Assembly: GCA_900466005.1 (NCBI GenBank)
Contig: UEGQ01000010.1
Coordinates: 124,001-188,000 of the forward strand
Reading direction: 5' to 3'
Length of the DNA: 64,000 bases
From: Hyphomicrobiales bacterium
GTDB lineage: Bacteria; Pseudomonadota; Alphaproteobacteria; Rhizobiales; Rhizobiaceae
Part shown: positions 8,356-18,578 of the stretch, piece after piece
Position numbering within the stretch: the stretch's first letter is position 1
Layout of the letters: each line of letters opens with the position of its first letter
Notes under the pieces: model-generated
Seen by the model: only the letters and a program-made list of their open reading frames with translations
Told to the model about the DNA's origin: nothing
Databases searched by the model: none
Made by a program: the position numbers and the translations under genes

Positions 8356-9179
8356 AGTTCTCTCCTCGAGAAAAGCAGGGTTGCGGCGGCAAGCGGCGCG
8401 AGCGTCCAGACCGCAAGGGCGACGAGAAGCAGCGCCGGCGAAAGCCCGGTATGGGCGGCGATCCCGCCGAGGCCGGAAAGCGCACCCGCTTCGCCCGAGC
8501 CGAGATTGAGGAGCCGGTAGGCGTCGGTCGGGTTGGCGAGCAGCAGGAGGTCGAGGAGCCAGGACGGCACCGTCTTTCCCTGCGCGGCGACGAGGGCGCC
8601 GAGCAGCGCCATGTCGTAGATCAGGACGAAGAACAGCCAGATGCCGACGGCAATCCCGCCCGCCGTGCTGCGCTCGCCGGAAAGCGCGCTCGCGACATAG
8701 CCGATCGCGGTGAAGACGGCGCCGAGCAACACCGACGAGGCGATCATCGCGAGGAAGGCCCGCAGGCTTTCCGCGTCGATCGCCGTGCCGGTGGCGGCGA
8801 GTGCGGCGGCGGCGGCGCCGTAGCCGAAGACGGTCGCGAAGGCGAGGATCGCCAGATGCCCGAGGAATTTGCCGAAGATCACCTCACGTCGGCCGAGCGG
8901 ATAGCTGAGCAGCAGCAGCATCGTGCCGCGCTCCATCTCGCCGACGATCGCATCGTGGGAGAGCAGAAGCGCGATCAGCGGCACGAGAAAGATGGTCAGG
9001 CTCGCAAGCGAGACGATGACCACGTCGAGCCGCCCGGCGCCGATATTGCCGGTGGGGGCGCTGCCGAGAAAGGTGAGCGTCAGGGCAAGCGCCGCAAGCA
9101 GCAGCGTGGTCGCGAGCACCCAACGGTTCCGGAGCCCCTCCTGGATTTCTTTGCGGGCGATGATCAACAGGTTGGTCAT
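8352..9179 (-). CDS. nosY: NosY, ABC-2 type permease of the NosDFY complex
   Basis: Inner-membrane permease of 275 residues with about six hydrophobic segments. It pairs with the ATPase NosF and the periplasmic NosD to mature the tetranuclear copper site of nitrous oxide reductase. The cytosolic N-terminus (IIARKEIQEGLRNRWV) and the segment GEMERGTMLLLLSYPLGRREVIFGKFLGH are typical of ABC-2 permeases of this group. The ATG overlaps the nosF stop by 4 bp. Confidence 0.95.
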   Translation of the reverse strand: MTNLLIIARKEIQEGLRNRWVLATTLLLAALALTLTFLGSAPTGNIGAGRLDVVIVSLASLTIFLVPLIALLLSHDAIVGEMERGTMLLLLSYPLGRREVIFGKFLGHLAILAFATVFGYGAAAAALAATGTAIDAESLRAFLAMIASSVLLGAVFTAIGYVASALSGERSTAGGIAVGIWLFFVLIYDMALLGALVAAQGKTVPSWLLDLLLLANPTDAYRLLNLGSGEAGALSGLGGIAAHTGLSPALLLVALAVWTLAPLAAATLLFSRREL

Positions 9180-10090
9180 GGTCTCTGCTGCCCTCTCAGG
9201 AAATGCGCGTAGAGATCGTCGAGCGTCGGCTCGGCGACGGTGAGGGCGCTCAGCACCGCCGGTGCCGACGTCACCCTCCGGAGCAGCGCGATCTTCTCCT
9301 CGGGCGTGACGTCCGTTTCGAAGGCGCCGTCGCCGAGGTCTCTCCAGGGCGTGGTGCCGTTGATCCCCTGCGGCTTCTCGGTGCCCTCGGCGACCTTGAG
9401 GCTGATCCGCGTCGGCAGGCGTGCGATACGGCGCAGGTCGTCGAGCGTGCCGTCGGCGATCTTGACGCCGTCGTTGACGATGACGACGCGGTCGGCGCGG
9501 CCCTCGAGTTCGGTGAGCGCATGCGAGGAGAGAAGCACCGTCGTGCCCTTGTCCCGCAGCGCGGCGATGAGATCGTAGAAACTGCGGCGGAGCGCCGGGT
9601 CGAGGCCGCTCGTCGGCTCGTCGAGGAGCAGGATGCGCGGTTCGCCGAGCAGCGCCTGCGCGAGCCCGAGGCGCTGCCGCATGCCCTTGGAATAGGTCCG
9701 GACCGGTCGGTCGGCGGCGAGCGGCGCGAGCCCCACCCGCTCGAAGAGGCCGGGGATCTCTGCCTCGTCGACACGCTTCAGCCGCGCATAGAAGGAAAGC
9801 GTCTCACGACCGGTGAGCGCCATGTGGAAGGAGACGCTCTCGGGAAGATAGCCGAGCCGGCGGCGCACGGCGAAATCGCCGCTGGAGGGGTCTTCGCCGA
9901 GCACCTCGACCTTGCCGGTCGTCGGCCGGATGAGGCCGAGCATGAGCTTGATGAGCGTGGTCTTGCCGGCGCCGTTGTGGCCGACGAGCGCGATCGTCTC
10001 GCCGGCGCCGAGCGTGAAGGAAACGTCACGCACGGCGTCCACCTTGCCATAGCGCTTGCCGACGGCGGAGAGGATGACGGTTTCGGTCAT
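9176..10090 (-). CDS. nosF: NosF, ABC transporter ATPase
   Basis: Cytoplasmic ATPase of 304 residues that drives NosDFY. Walker A is GHNGAGKTT (residues 37-45), the ABC signature YSKGMRQRLGLAQALL, Walker B ILLLDEPTSGLDP, and a switch histidine lies in LLSSHALTELE. The roughly 80-residue C-terminal tail matches NosF and related ABC-2 ATPases. The ATG at 10090 overlaps the nosD stop by 4 bp. Longer upstream frames run through nosD and were rejected. Confidence 0.95.
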   Translation of the reverse strand: MTETVILSAVGKRYGKVDAVRDVSFTLGAGETIALVGHNGAGKTTLIKLMLGLIRPTTGKVEVLGEDPSSGDFAVRRRLGYLPESVSFHMALTGRETLSFYARLKRVDEAEIPGLFERVGLAPLAADRPVRTYSKGMRQRLGLAQALLGEPRILLLDEPTSGLDPALRRSFYDLIAALRDKGTTVLLSSHALTELEGRADRVVIVNDGVKIADGTLDDLRRIARLPTRISLKVAEGTEKPQGINGTTPWRDLGDGAFETDVTPEEKIALLRRVTSAPAVLSALTVAEPTLDDLYAHFLRGQQRP

Positions 10091-11478
10091 CGGACGACCC
10101 CTTTGCCGGCTGGCTGCATGGCGGCGGGCGGCGTCATCAGCGGCCGGCTGTCGACCACACCGCCCGGCAGCAGGGCGGGAAACTGCGCCTGCGCCCAGCG
10201 GATCACCTGCACCGCCGGGCTGCTGGTCAGCAGCTTCGCCTGCGGTGCGGTCCAGAGCACCCGGTCGATGAGATCGTTCGGCCGGTACGGCGTGTCGCCG
10301 ATGCCGTCGCCGTCGAGGTCGAAGGCCGGGTTGTCGCTCCAGTAGTTGCCGCGCCCGCCTTCCGACCAGTCGAGATAGCGGGTGCCGACATATTTGACCT
10401 GGTTGCGGTTGTCGATGAATGCATTGCCGCTCATGCGGTTGCCCTCCGAGCCGGCGGTGAAGTGGATGCCGATCGCACAGCCTTCGAACAGGTTGTCGGC
10501 GAAACGGTTCCGGTTGGCGTTGTAGATGAAGACGCATTTCTCCGGCCCGAGACGGCTGTCGCCGAGGCTGACGGTCTCGTCCTCGCTCGATTGCGGCACG
10601 CCGTGCTCCGAGCGCGTACCGGCGCCGAGCCAGCGGTCGATCGGCTGCATGCGGCCGATCACCGTGTTGCCGGTGATGACGGAGCCGTTGGCCGAGTTGA
10701 GCAACAGGCCGTGATCACGGTCGCCGTCGGAGATGTTGCCGGTGACCTTCAGGCGCTGCGAGAACATGATGGCATAGCCGACCGAATTGCCGGTCGAGAC
10801 GTTGTCGCTCACTTCGCTGTCGTTCGTGTACATGTAGTGCACGGCAAAGCGCAGGTCGCGGAAGCGGTTGCCGCGGAAGACGTTGTTCTTGCTGGCATTG
10901 GTGGCGATGCCGTCGCGGCCGAAGCGGATATCGTTGTCGAGCACCCTGGCGCCGGGCGCATTCCAGACGGTGACGCCGTTGCCGGCCTCGCTCATGCGGC
11001 CTTCCTGCAGGCCGACGATCTGGTTGCCGCGGGCGACGGAATCGCGGGCGCCGTGCAGGTAGATGCCGAAGAGGTTGCCGGTGATCTCGTTGTTCTCGAC
11101 GACCGCGCCCGTCGCCGTCTGCGCGACGAAGACCCCGGAATCGAGGGCCGCGATGTCCAGGCCCGATCCGGTGATCGAAAGGTTGCGGACGGTGACGTTC
11201 TCGGCCTTGACGGTGACGACGCTGCCGCGGCCGGAGCCGGCGATAATGGCGCCGTCTTCACCGGCGAGCGTCAGCGGTTTGCCGATGGTCACCGGACCGC
11301 GATAGGTGCCGGCCTGCAGCGTGATCGTGTCACCGGGCGCGGCCCGGTCGATCACCGCCTGCAGGGCGGCATCCTCCGCCGGCGAAACCGTGAGTTCCGC
11401 CGCGAAGGCAAGGGCTGGGAGGGCGGCCGTGAAGGCCACCATCCCGATCAGTGTTGCCGCGGAAAGGCGGATCATCAT
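10087..11478 (-). CDS. nosD: NosD, periplasmic beta-helix Cu-site maturation protein
   Basis: Periplasmic protein of 463 residues with a cleavable signal peptide ([20 protein letters not shown], cleavage near AFA-AEL). The body is a right-handed parallel beta-helix built from repeated G-N-x-I/F turns (for example [41 protein letters not shown]), the CASH/NosD fold. It delivers copper or sulfur equivalents to apo-NosZ together with NosF and NosY. The ATG at 11478 was chosen because ATGA overlaps the nosZ stop; the frame extends further upstream only inside nosZ. Confidence 0.95.
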   Translation of the reverse strand: MMIRLSAATLIGMVAFTAALPALAFAAELTVSPAEDAALQAVIDRAAPGDTITLQAGTYRGPVTIGKPLTLAGEDGAIIAGSGRGSVVTVKAENVTVRNLSITGSGLDIAALDSGVFVAQTATGAVVENNEITGNLFGIYLHGARDSVARGNQIVGLQEGRMSEAGNGVTVWNAPGARVLDNDIRFGRDGIATNASKNNVFRGNRFRDLRFAVHYMYTNDSEVSDNVSTGNSVGYAIMFSQRLKVTGNISDGDRDHGLLLNSANGSVITGNTVIGRMQPIDRWLGAGTRSEHGVPQSSEDETVSLGDSRLGPEKCVFIYNANRNRFADNLFEGCAIGIHFTAGSEGNRMSGNAFIDNRNQVKYVGTRYLDWSEGGRGNYWSDNPAFDLDGDGIGDTPYRPNDLIDRVLWTAPQAKLLTSSPAVQVIRWAQAQFPALLPGGVVDSRPLMTPPAAMQPAGKGVVR

Positions 11479-13394
11479 GCCGCCCGCGGTTCGACGAACA
11501 TGCGGCCCTTCATTTCCATGTGCATCGCATGGCAGAACCATGAGCAGTAGTACCAGTAGACGCCGGGCTTGGTGGCCTTGAACGTCACCGAAGAGGTCGC
11601 CTGCGGGCCGATCTCCATGTTGATGCCGTAGTTGACGATGGCGAAGCCGTGCGTCAGATCCTCGACCTCGTCGATATTGGTGACGTAGACGGTGACTTCG
11701 TCGCCCTGCTTGACGGTGAAGTCCTCGAGCCCGAAGGCCGGCGCCGAGGAGGTCATGTAGACGCGCACCTTGTCGCCGTCGCGGATGACCGTGCTGTCGG
11801 CCATCAGGTCGACGCCGTCGGCCTTCGCCTGCTCCACCGCGTCGGCGAAGAACGGGTCGTCGCGCTTCCAGACCTGCAGCGGGTTGATCTTCGAGGCATG
11901 GACCAGCGTCGCGTCATGCGGCTCGGCGAAGGTCGGGTTGTCGTGGACGATCACCATCTCGTCGCCGGAAATGTCGATCAGCTGGTCGTTCTCCGGCTTC
12001 AGCGGGCCGACGTTCAGGTAGCGGTCCTTGGAGAACTTGTTGAGCGACACCAGCCACTTGCCGTCGGCTTCCTTGGTCTGGCCCATGGAGCTGTGGTTGT
12101 GGCCCGGCTGGTAGTGGACGTCGAGCTTCTGGCGGATCGGATCGACCTTCTCGCCGGCATAGGCGCGCCTGGCGTCATCGATGTTCCACTTGCAGATCTG
12201 GCTGTCGATGAAGAGCGTCGTGTAGGCGTTGCCGCGGCCGTCATAGGCGGTGTGCAGCGGGCCCAATCCGAGTTCCGGCTCGGCGACGACCGTGTCGCGC
12301 GGCTGGATCTTGTCGTCGAACAGGTCGTCGAACTTGCGAACGTCGAAGACTGTCACGGTCGGCGAGAGCTTGCCGTTCGCCACGACGTGGATGCCGTCCG
12401 GCGCGGTGTTGATGCCGTGCGGGCTGTTCGATACCGGGATGTAGCGGGTGTAGGGCGAGCCGTGTCGGCCGTCGAGGACGGGCACGCCGCCCAGTTCCTC
12501 GAAGTCGCCCTTGGCGACGGCCTCTTCGATGCGCTTCAGGTTGAACACGACGACCCAGTCCTGCTCGCTCGCCATCATCTCGGCGAGGTTCACGCCCTCT
12601 TCGGAGTTGTAGCAGGTGGCGAAGGCGTACTTGCCCTGGTAGTCGGCGTCGACGTTGTCGAGGTTGCCGTCGACCTTGATCTGCCAGGCGACCTTCATCG
12701 TGTCGCCGTCGATCGCCGAGAAGATCGCGTGATACTGCTTGTGGTCGTTGAGGATCTTGCCGTCGTTCGGGATCGGCACGCGGTCTTCACCGTTGGCAAA
12801 GACGTAGCCGGTGCGCGGATACTTCTGGACGCGCAGACCGTGCACGGTGTGCTGGTTCGGCAGCTCGATGATCTTGTCGCACTTCATCACGTCGAGACGG
12901 ATACGGCAAACGCGGGTGTTCGCCTTGTCGTTGGCGAAGAGGTAGCGGCCGTCATAGGTCCCGTCGGTTTGCGACGGATGCGGATGGTGCAGGTCGCCGT
13001 TCATGTAGATGCCGCCCTTGTCCGCCAGGAATTCCTTCGATTCCGGCTGCAGTCCCTCGGTCAGCACCTTGCGGCTCTCGTTGGTGAGGCCCCAACCCGT
13101 CGCGCTGCAGCGGTTGAAGACCGGGATGCGCATCATCTCGCGCATGGACGGCACGCCGACGACGCGCACTTCGCCCGTCTGGCCGCTCGAGAAGAAGGCG
13201 TAGTATTCATCGAGTTCGCCGGGCTTCACCTCGTAATTGTTGCGGCCCGCCGCCTCCTGCGCCTTTGCCGGGGTCGCGGTGCCGCCGGTCAGCGTCAGCG
13301 CCCCGCTGATGCTTGCCGCGCCGGCCGCCGCGGCGATCGCCGTGGTCCCGAGCATCTGGCGTCTGTTCAGGCGTATTTTCTCTTCGTTTGACAT
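11475..13394 (-). CDS. nosZ: NosZ, nitrous oxide reductase (clade I, Tat-exported)
   Basis: Catalytic multicopper enzyme of 639 residues that reduces N2O to N2 in the periplasm. A Tat signal ([18 protein letters not shown]) marks clade I. The CuZ region begins with the HHPHPS histidine pair; the CuA site is the C-terminal C617-x3-C621-x3-H625-x2-M628 in a cupredoxin domain. The ATG at 13394 is preceded by AAGGAGAGG; the longer frame to 13721 lies inside nosR. It is the second gene of the nos operon, 23 bp after nosR. Confidence 0.98.
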   Translation of the reverse strand: MSNEEKIRLNRRQMLGTTAIAAAAGAASISGALTLTGGTATPAKAQEAAGRNNYEVKPGELDEYYAFFSSGQTGEVRVVGVPSMREMMRIPVFNRCSATGWGLTNESRKVLTEGLQPESKEFLADKGGIYMNGDLHHPHPSQTDGTYDGRYLFANDKANTRVCRIRLDVMKCDKIIELPNQHTVHGLRVQKYPRTGYVFANGEDRVPIPNDGKILNDHKQYHAIFSAIDGDTMKVAWQIKVDGNLDNVDADYQGKYAFATCYNSEEGVNLAEMMASEQDWVVVFNLKRIEEAVAKGDFEELGGVPVLDGRHGSPYTRYIPVSNSPHGINTAPDGIHVVANGKLSPTVTVFDVRKFDDLFDDKIQPRDTVVAEPELGLGPLHTAYDGRGNAYTTLFIDSQICKWNIDDARRAYAGEKVDPIRQKLDVHYQPGHNHSSMGQTKEADGKWLVSLNKFSKDRYLNVGPLKPENDQLIDISGDEMVIVHDNPTFAEPHDATLVHASKINPLQVWKRDDPFFADAVEQAKADGVDLMADSTVIRDGDKVRVYMTSSAPAFGLEDFTVKQGDEVTVYVTNIDEVEDLTHGFAIVNYGINMEIGPQATSSVTFKATKPGVYWYYCSWFCHAMHMEMKGRMFVEPRAA

Positions 13395-13417
13395 ACTACC
13401 TCTCCTTGGGTGGTTGG

Positions 13418-15706
13418 TCAGGTCGGATTTGCACCGGCGCCGCCCGCGGGTGCGATCGGTTCGCCGTTGTGGGTCACGCGCGTCTTCACCGGTGCCTCGC
13501 CGCGCGAGGAAGGGGTGGAGAGCGCCATGAACTTCTCCCGCTTCAGCCGCACCTGGATCATGTGCGGACAGCGGTGGTCGTCGTGGTAGAGTTCCTGGCA
13601 GTGCATGCAGTAGATGCACTCGTTGACGTTGATCTGCCCTTCCGGATGGATCGACTGCACGGGACATTCCTTGGCGCAGCGCTGGCAGGGCGAGCCGCAT
13701 TCCGGCCACCGCTTCAGCCATTCGAACATGCGGATGCGGCCGGGGATCGCGAGTGCCGCGCCGAGCGGACAGAGATAGCGGCAGTAGAAGCGTTCGATGA
13801 ACAGGCCGGCGATCAGCAGCGCCACCGCGAAGACGACGAAGGGCCAGTCGCGGACGAATTTGAGGATGATCGCCGTCTTGAAGGGTTCGACCTCGGCATA
13901 GACCTCGGCAAGCGCCACCGAATAGAGCGAGAGGCCGAAGAGACCGAGGAAGATCATGTACTTGATCGGCCAGAGCCGCTCATGCAGGCCCCAGGGCAGG
14001 GTGATCTGCGGCACCTTCAGCCATTTGGCGACGGTATTCGTCAGTTCCTGCAGCGCGCCGAAGGGGCAGAGCCAGCCGCAGAACGGTCCGCGGCCCCAGA
14101 AGAGCAGTGACACGGCGACGGCGCCCCACAGGACGAAGATCAGCGGCGCGGAGAGGAAGAACTCCCAGCTGAAGCCGGTGATCAGCGCATTGAAGAAAGT
14201 GAAGACGTTGACGACCGAAAGCTGGGCATTGGCATACCAGCCGAGCCAGACGAGCGTGAACAAGAGGTAGCCGCGCCGGACCCAGGCGAACAGGACCGGA
14301 CGTCTGACCAGCCAGTCCTGGAAGAAGAAGATCGCGGTCAGAACGACCAGCGCGGCGACCGTGATTGCGATCGACACAGTGTTCATCTGCCACATCTTCA
14401 CCCAGAGGGGCTGTTCGCTGGCAATCGGGCTCAAAGGGGGTGCTTCGCCCGCCGGCGCGGCTTGCGGCGTCGGGGCAGGGGGGGCGTCCTGCGCCGGCGG
14501 CGCTTTCTCGATGGTGACGTAGGAATCCGGCAGGGTGTAGCCGAGATTGTAAGGGATGACCGCCTTCTCGCGACCGCCCGCACCGCGCTGGACGAGAAGT
14601 TGCAGTTCGAAGGGCGAGGTGACGTCGAAGGCGAACTGTTCGGGGATCACGAAGAGCGCGATCTCGCGCAGCCGCGGCGCGCCCGCGGCGGCAAGCACCG
14701 GCAGGCGCTGGTGGTCGCGGTCGCGGAAGCGCAGGCCTTGGCCGTTCTGGAGAAGTTCGATGCGGTCGAAGATGCCGCCGCGAACATAGCCGGAGCCCTT
14801 GAAGGAATAGGCGCCGTCGCCGGCGACGATGATCGCCGACTGGCCGGGCTTCAGCCGCGAGGTCAGGCGTTCGTATCCGCTGTCGCCGAGAAGCGAACGG
14901 CCGATGAGCGGCACGCTGACGGGGGCGACGTAGAGGTCGATGAAACGGTCCTGCGGATTGTGCGTCTCCGGATGGTCGGCGGCGGCCGGCTGTCCCGCCT
15001 GCCGGAATGCGTCGCTCACCTCGCCGACGGTCAGCCGCAGGCTGCGCACGGAGCCGTCGCCGAGAAGCGTCTGCCAGTCGGCCGTCCCGGTCTTGGACAT
15101 GTCGAGCTTGCGGATGTCGGCGGTCGCGGCAGCGGCGGCGGCCGTGCCATCGCCGGCGAGCCGGCCGCTGCGGATCAGTTGCACGGCCGAGCGCACGACG
15201 CTGTCCCCCATGACCAGCACCGTCACGGTCGCACCGCTGACGATGTCGGCCTGCGGCGGGCGTTCCGCGCCGGCGGCGACCTTACCCATGTCACGGCCGA
15301 TGAAGGTGTTGAGCGAGGCGACGACCTTCGCCTCCGGAATGCCGATCAGCACGATCGGCTCCTTGTGGGCGACGAGCTTCAGCCCGCGCAGCACGCCTTG
15401 CCGGTCGATGCCGACGACGATCTGGATCGGCTTGCCGGAATAGCCGACCGAGCTTGTGACGTCGGAATTGAGGTAGGCGTAGCCGAGCACCTCGTCGCCG
15501 CGCATCACAGGCGCGATCGGCGGCTCGCCGACCGGCGCGCCGAAGCGGTCTGCGCCCTCGAATAGCTCGGAGGGCTGCAGCTTGTCGAGGAAGGAGGCGA
15601 GCTGCCCGGCCTGCGAAGAGAAGGCAGGGACCAGAAAGGTGGAAAGAAGAATGAACCAGAAGGCGAGGAGGCGGGAAATAGGGGAAGAGTCTGAATGCGA
15701 GAGCAT
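13418..15706 (-). CDS. nosR: NosR, membrane flavo-iron-sulfur protein for N2O reduction
   Basis: Polytopic membrane protein of 762 residues needed for nosZ expression and electron supply to NosZ. After a signal/TM segment comes a periplasmic FMN-binding domain with [14 protein letters not shown] (FMN-linked Thr), then about six TM helices. In the cytosolic C-terminus are polyferredoxin motifs: two membrane CxxxCP sites ([20 protein letters not shown]) and [13 protein letters not shown] plus CIYCMHC for [4Fe-4S] clusters. A perfect TTGAT-N4-ATCAA box lies 71 bp before the start. First gene of nosRZDFYLX. Confidence 0.96.
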   Translation of the reverse strand: MLSHSDSSPISRLLAFWFILLSTFLVPAFSSQAGQLASFLDKLQPSELFEGADRFGAPVGEPPIAPVMRGDEVLGYAYLNSDVTSSVGYSGKPIQIVVGIDRQGVLRGLKLVAHKEPIVLIGIPEAKVVASLNTFIGRDMGKVAAGAERPPQADIVSGATVTVLVMGDSVVRSAVQLIRSGRLAGDGTAAAAAATADIRKLDMSKTGTADWQTLLGDGSVRSLRLTVGEVSDAFRQAGQPAAADHPETHNPQDRFIDLYVAPVSVPLIGRSLLGDSGYERLTSRLKPGQSAIIVAGDGAYSFKGSGYVRGGIFDRIELLQNGQGLRFRDRDHQRLPVLAAAGAPRLREIALFVIPEQFAFDVTSPFELQLLVQRGAGGREKAVIPYNLGYTLPDSYVTIEKAPPAQDAPPAPTPQAAPAGEAPPLSPIASEQPLWVKMWQMNTVSIAITVAALVVLTAIFFFQDWLVRRPVLFAWVRRGYLLFTLVWLGWYANAQLSVVNVFTFFNALITGFSWEFFLSAPLIFVLWGAVAVSLLFWGRGPFCGWLCPFGALQELTNTVAKWLKVPQITLPWGLHERLWPIKYMIFLGLFGLSLYSVALAEVYAEVEPFKTAIILKFVRDWPFVVFAVALLIAGLFIERFYCRYLCPLGAALAIPGRIRMFEWLKRWPECGSPCQRCAKECPVQSIHPEGQINVNECIYCMHCQELYHDDHRCPHMIQVRLKREKFMALSTPSSRGEAPVKTRVTHNGEPIAPAGGAGANPT

Positions 15707-15776
15707 GCTTTTCGGCCTCTTTCTTCGTCTGCCGCGCGGTCAAGCGACGGTTTATAAACGCCGATCGTGAAACTCT

Positions 15777-15790
15777 TTGATTCAAATCAA
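15777..15790. promoter_or_regulatory. FNR/NnrR-type box between nosR and the ferritin-like gene
   Basis: TTGATTCAAATCAA is a perfect 5-bp inverted repeat with a 4-bp spacer, the pattern bound by FNR, FixK and NnrR/DNR regulators. It lies 71 bp before the nosR ATG and 87 bp before the divergent gene at 15877, so one site may serve both directions. Which regulator binds is inference; nnrR is encoded in this window. Confidence 0.8.
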
Positions 15791-15876
15791 CTATAACAGA
15801 TGTATCTTTTAATCATAGTTCGAAAGCCGACCCGAGGGGCGCTTCCGTCCCTGTCGCGATGAGGAGAACCGTTGAG

Positions 15877-16731
15877 ATGAACAGCTGGAGCAATACCGAG
15901 GAACCGTGGGCCCTATCCTCCATGGGCGAGTTGCTGGCGCTTGCCCGCGCGATGGAAAAGGAGGCGATCGACGGCTATCTGGCGCTTGCCGAGCGCATGC
16001 GTGCCGAGGGGCGTCCGGACCTCGCCGAGGTCTTCGACCGGCTGACCGCGGAGGAGCGCGGCCATCTCGGCAATGTCGATCGCTGGGTCGAAGCGAGGTA
16101 TGAAACGGTGCCGCCGGCTGCTTCCCTGCCGGAACCGCTGTTCGACGACGAAGGGGCGGCTCTCGTCGCGCCGGAGCTTCTCAATTCCTACCGCGCCTTC
16201 TCGATGGCGGTGCGCAACGAGGAGCGCGCCTTTGTCTTCTGGACATACGTCGCGGCCCATGCCCCGAGCGACGAGATCCGCGAGGCCGCGGAGAGGATGG
16301 CGATGGAGGAGCTCGGCCATGTCGCGACGCTCAGGCGCGAGCGGCGGCGGGCCTTCCACCAGCTCCGCCGGATCGAGACCGATTGCAGCCCGGGCGATCT
16401 CGCCACGCTCGAAATGCGGCTCGCCGACCATCTGGAGAGCCGGGCAGCCCTTGCCGGCGGCGAGCGTGGCGAGCGGTTGCGCGCCTTCGCCCGCGACGCC
16501 CAGGCGCGGGCGGCGCATCTCGCACGCACGCCACCGCCCGAGACGCCGATCCTCGAGCGGGTGCCGGACACGGTCCGCGACCGGCTGGTGCCGCTCTGCG
16601 AACTCATTCTCGACGCCTATCTCGATCTCGCCGAACGCAGCAAGCCCGAGGAGGAGCGCATCCGCGCGCAGGCCTTCGCCGGCGCCGTCGTCCAGTGTCT
16701 GCTGGTGGTCCGCGGCCTGCAGTCCCACTGA
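15877..16731 (+). CDS. Ferritin-like (rubrerythrin-type) diiron protein, 284 aa
   Basis: Four-helix-bundle protein with the full ferritin-like metal pattern: E27/E29 (MEKEAIDGY), E60-x-x-H63 (AEERGHL), E115/E116 (NEERAFVFW) and E145-x-x-H148 (MEELGHV). A third helical region (about 170-284) follows and contains two cysteines. The ATG at 15877 is preferred over 15859 because GAGGAG lies 10 nt upstream. No rubredoxin domain is present, so it is not a classical rubrerythrin. It is divergent from nosR and shares its FNR-type box, suggesting co-expression under denitrifying conditions. A role in iron, NO or peroxide handling is inference. Confidence 0.8.
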   Translation: MNSWSNTEEPWALSSMGELLALARAMEKEAIDGYLALAERMRAEGRPDLAEVFDRLTAEERGHLGNVDRWVEARYETVPPAASLPEPLFDDEGAALVAPELLNSYRAFSMAVRNEERAFVFWTYVAAHAPSDEIREAAERMAMEELGHVATLRRERRRAFHQLRRIETDCSPGDLATLEMRLADHLESRAALAGGERGERLRAFARDAQARAAHLARTPPPETPILERVPDTVRDRLVPLCELILDAYLDLAERSKPEEERIRAQAFAGAVVQCLLVVRGLQSH

Positions 16732-16756
16732 AGGAAGGTGCCATTCGGCGAATTAT

Positions 16757-16770
16757 TTGCGTTTCGACAA
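16757..16770 (+). promoter_or_regulatory. Candidate NnrR-type box before the DUF2249 operon
   Basis: TTGCGTTTCGACAA has the TTG-N8-CAA layout of FNR/NnrR sites, though the right arm (GACAA) is not a perfect complement of the left. It lies 106 bp before the DUF2249 start at 16876. The left arm TTGCG is the same as in the pseudoazurin upstream box. Confidence 0.5.
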
Positions 16771-16875
16771 CTTGGCGGCGGCCGCCTTGGCCTAGGTTCG
16801 GACATGCCCGGAAGCGCGTCGGCCGCCGCCTGCCGGGACGGACCCTCGGGCGGCCGAAGCACACAAGGAATGCCC

Positions 16876-17157
16876 ATGTCAGACGCAATCTCCAAACCGC
16901 AAATCGATGTCCGCACCATCCCGCCGCATCTGCGCCATCCGGCGATCTTCGAGATGGTCGGTTCGCTGAAGCTCGGCCAATCCTTCATCGTCGTCGCCGA
17001 CCATGCGCCCCGGCCGCTGCATTACCATCTCGAGACCCGTTACCCCGGGCAGTTCTCCTGGGACTACATCGAGGAAGGTCCGGAGGTCTGGCGCGTCGAG
17101 ATCGGTCGCGTCAACGCGCATGTCGAGGACCACGTCTGCACCTGCGGCGGCCACTGA
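16876..17157 (+). CDS. DUF2249 protein, single domain (93 aa)
   Basis: Small soluble protein with a DUF2249 fold (TusA-like). It carries QIDVRTIPPHLRHPAIFEMVGSLKLGQ, then HAPRPLHYHLETRYPGQFSWDYIEEGPEVWRVEIGR, and ends in a C-x-C-x2-H tail (CTCGGH) that could bind metal. The ATG at 16876 has AAGGA 6 nt upstream; an ATG at 16870 abuts that site and is less likely. It heads an operon with a 12-helix membrane protein, a tandem DUF2249 protein and a DUF59 protein. DUF2249 genes recur in denitrification loci but have no assigned biochemical role. Confidence 0.85.
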   Translation: MSDAISKPQIDVRTIPPHLRHPAIFEMVGSLKLGQSFIVVADHAPRPLHYHLETRYPGQFSWDYIEEGPEVWRVEIGRVNAHVEDHVCTCGGH

Positions 17158-17198
17158 AGGCCGGCGCTGAACATTGCCGTTTTCGGGGTGAGGTCGAA

Positions 17199-18578
17199 AT
17201 GCCCGGTACAACACTGTCCCGCTGGACCATGTCCTTCTTCGCCACGGCGCTCTCCTTCCTCATCGGCGGGGAGGTCATGATGGCGCTCGGCTACGGTTTT
17301 CCGTCCGCCGATATCGCCGCTCCGGAAACGCTGCTTCTCGTGCACGTCGTCGCCATCGGCTGGCTCTCGCTGCTGATGGCGGGCGCGCTCCTGCAGTTCG
17401 TCCCCGTTCTCGTCGCCCGTCCGCTCTGCGGAGAACGCTTCGCCCTGCCGGCGCTGGTGCTGATCGTCACCGGCCTTTTTGCGTTGCTCTTCGGCTTTGC
17501 CGATCTTTCCGGCGGTGGCGGCTGGGTGAGCCTTGCGCTGCCCACGGGCGCCTTGCTGCTCGCCGCCGGTTTTTCCACCCTTGTCGGCATCCTCGCCGTC
17601 ACGCTCTGGCGGGCGCGGCCGCTGCCGCTTCCCGCCCGCTTCGTCGCGGTCGGCCTTGCCGCACTCGCCGTGACCACGCTGCTCGGCGGCTGCTTCGCCC
17701 TGACGCTTGCCGGGATCGCGACGGACGGCGCGATGGCCGGGCTCGTGGTGAGCGGGGTTCCGCTGCACGCGATCCTCGGTCTCGCCGGCTGGCTGAGCTT
17801 CACCGCCGTCGGCGTCAGCTACCGGCTGCTGCCGATGTTCATGCTGTCGCCGGAAAAGGAAAAGTGCACGAACCGCTTCGTGCTCGGCGCCGGAGGCCTC
17901 GCACTGCTTCTGGTGGCGGCCGCAGCACCGGCAGCGATCGCCTGGGAGGCGGGCATGGCCGGCATGCTGGTTGCGGCCCTGCTCCTTGGCCTCGCCGCCA
18001 TTGCGGTCTACGGTGGCGATGCCGTCGAAATCTATCGCAGGCGCAAGCGCAGGACCATGGAACTCAACAGCCGCATGACGATCGTCGCGCTGGCCGGCCT
18101 TCTCGCCACCGTCCCGCTCTCCGCGGGCGCCGTCTTCCTCGGCCTTTCGGAGGCGCTCATCGGCGCGCTGGTCTTCCTCGCGGCCTTCGGCTGGCTGACC
18201 TTTCTCGGCCTCGCCCAGCTCTACAAGATCATTCCCTTCATGACCTGGCTCGAATGCTACGGTCCGGTGCTCGGCCGGGCGCCCACCCCACGGGTGCAGG
18301 ATCTCGTCGACGAGCGCAATGCCGTCGCCTGGTTCGCGCTCTTCGGCGGCAGCGTCGCGGTCGCGACGCTTGCGATCCTCTTCTCCCATGCCGGTCTCTT
18401 CCGGATCGCGGCCGTCGGTCTGCTTATCGCGACGATCGGCCTCGTTTGCGAATTCGCGCTTGCCCGCCGGCTCGCGCACGTCTCGTCCGCCCTGCGCCAC
18501 CCGCAGGGCGCCGTCCGTCCCAATCTCTTCCTTCCCCACATGCCCCGAGGAGGTCACCATGGCCCTGCCGCCCTATGA
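17199..18578 (+). CDS. 12-helix membrane protein with threefold internal repeat, denitrification-associated
   Basis: Very hydrophobic 459-residue protein with about 12 predicted helices. Three copies of a G-W-L/T...P helix are spaced about 140 residues apart: GWLSLLMAGALLQFVPVL (54-71), GWLSFTAVGVSYRLLPMF (197-214) and GWLTFLGLAQLYKIIPFM (331-348). The W-to-P distance is 14 in all three. Conserved histidines H49 and H190 precede the first two, a pattern reminiscent of haem-bearing helices in NnrS and CcoN-like proteins, but the full oxidase ligand set is not evident. The start at 17199 is 41 bp after the DUF2249 gene. Function unknown; a haem-binding or NO-related role is inference. Confidence 0.75.
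   Translation: MPGTTLSRWTMSFFATALSFLIGGEVMMALGYGFPSADIAAPETLLLVHVVAIGWLSLLMAGALLQFVPVLVARPLCGERFALPALVLIVTGLFALLFGFADLSGGGGWVSLALPTGALLLAAGFSTLVGILAVTLWRARPLPLPARFVAVGLAALAVTTLLGGCFALTLAGIATDGAMAGLVVSGVPLHAILGLAGWLSFTAVGVSYRLLPMFMLSPEKEKCTNRFVLGAGGLALLLVAAAAPAAIAWEAGMAGMLVAALLLGLAAIAVYGGDAVEIYRRRKRRTMELNSRMTIVALAGLLATVPLSAGAVFLGLSEALIGALVFLAAFGWLTFLGLAQLYKIIPFMTWLECYGPVLGRAPTPRVQDLVDERNAVAWFALFGGSVAVATLAILFSHAGLFRIAAVGLLIATIGLVCEFALARRLAHVSSALRHPQGAVRPNLFLPHMPRGGHHGPAAL

Noticed and set aside
11649-13391. Long plus-strand frame (580 codons) antisense to nosZ
   Set aside because: It mirrors the high-GC codon pattern of nosZ on the other strand; its product is low-complexity Asp/Val/Arg-rich with no domain and no ribosome-binding site.
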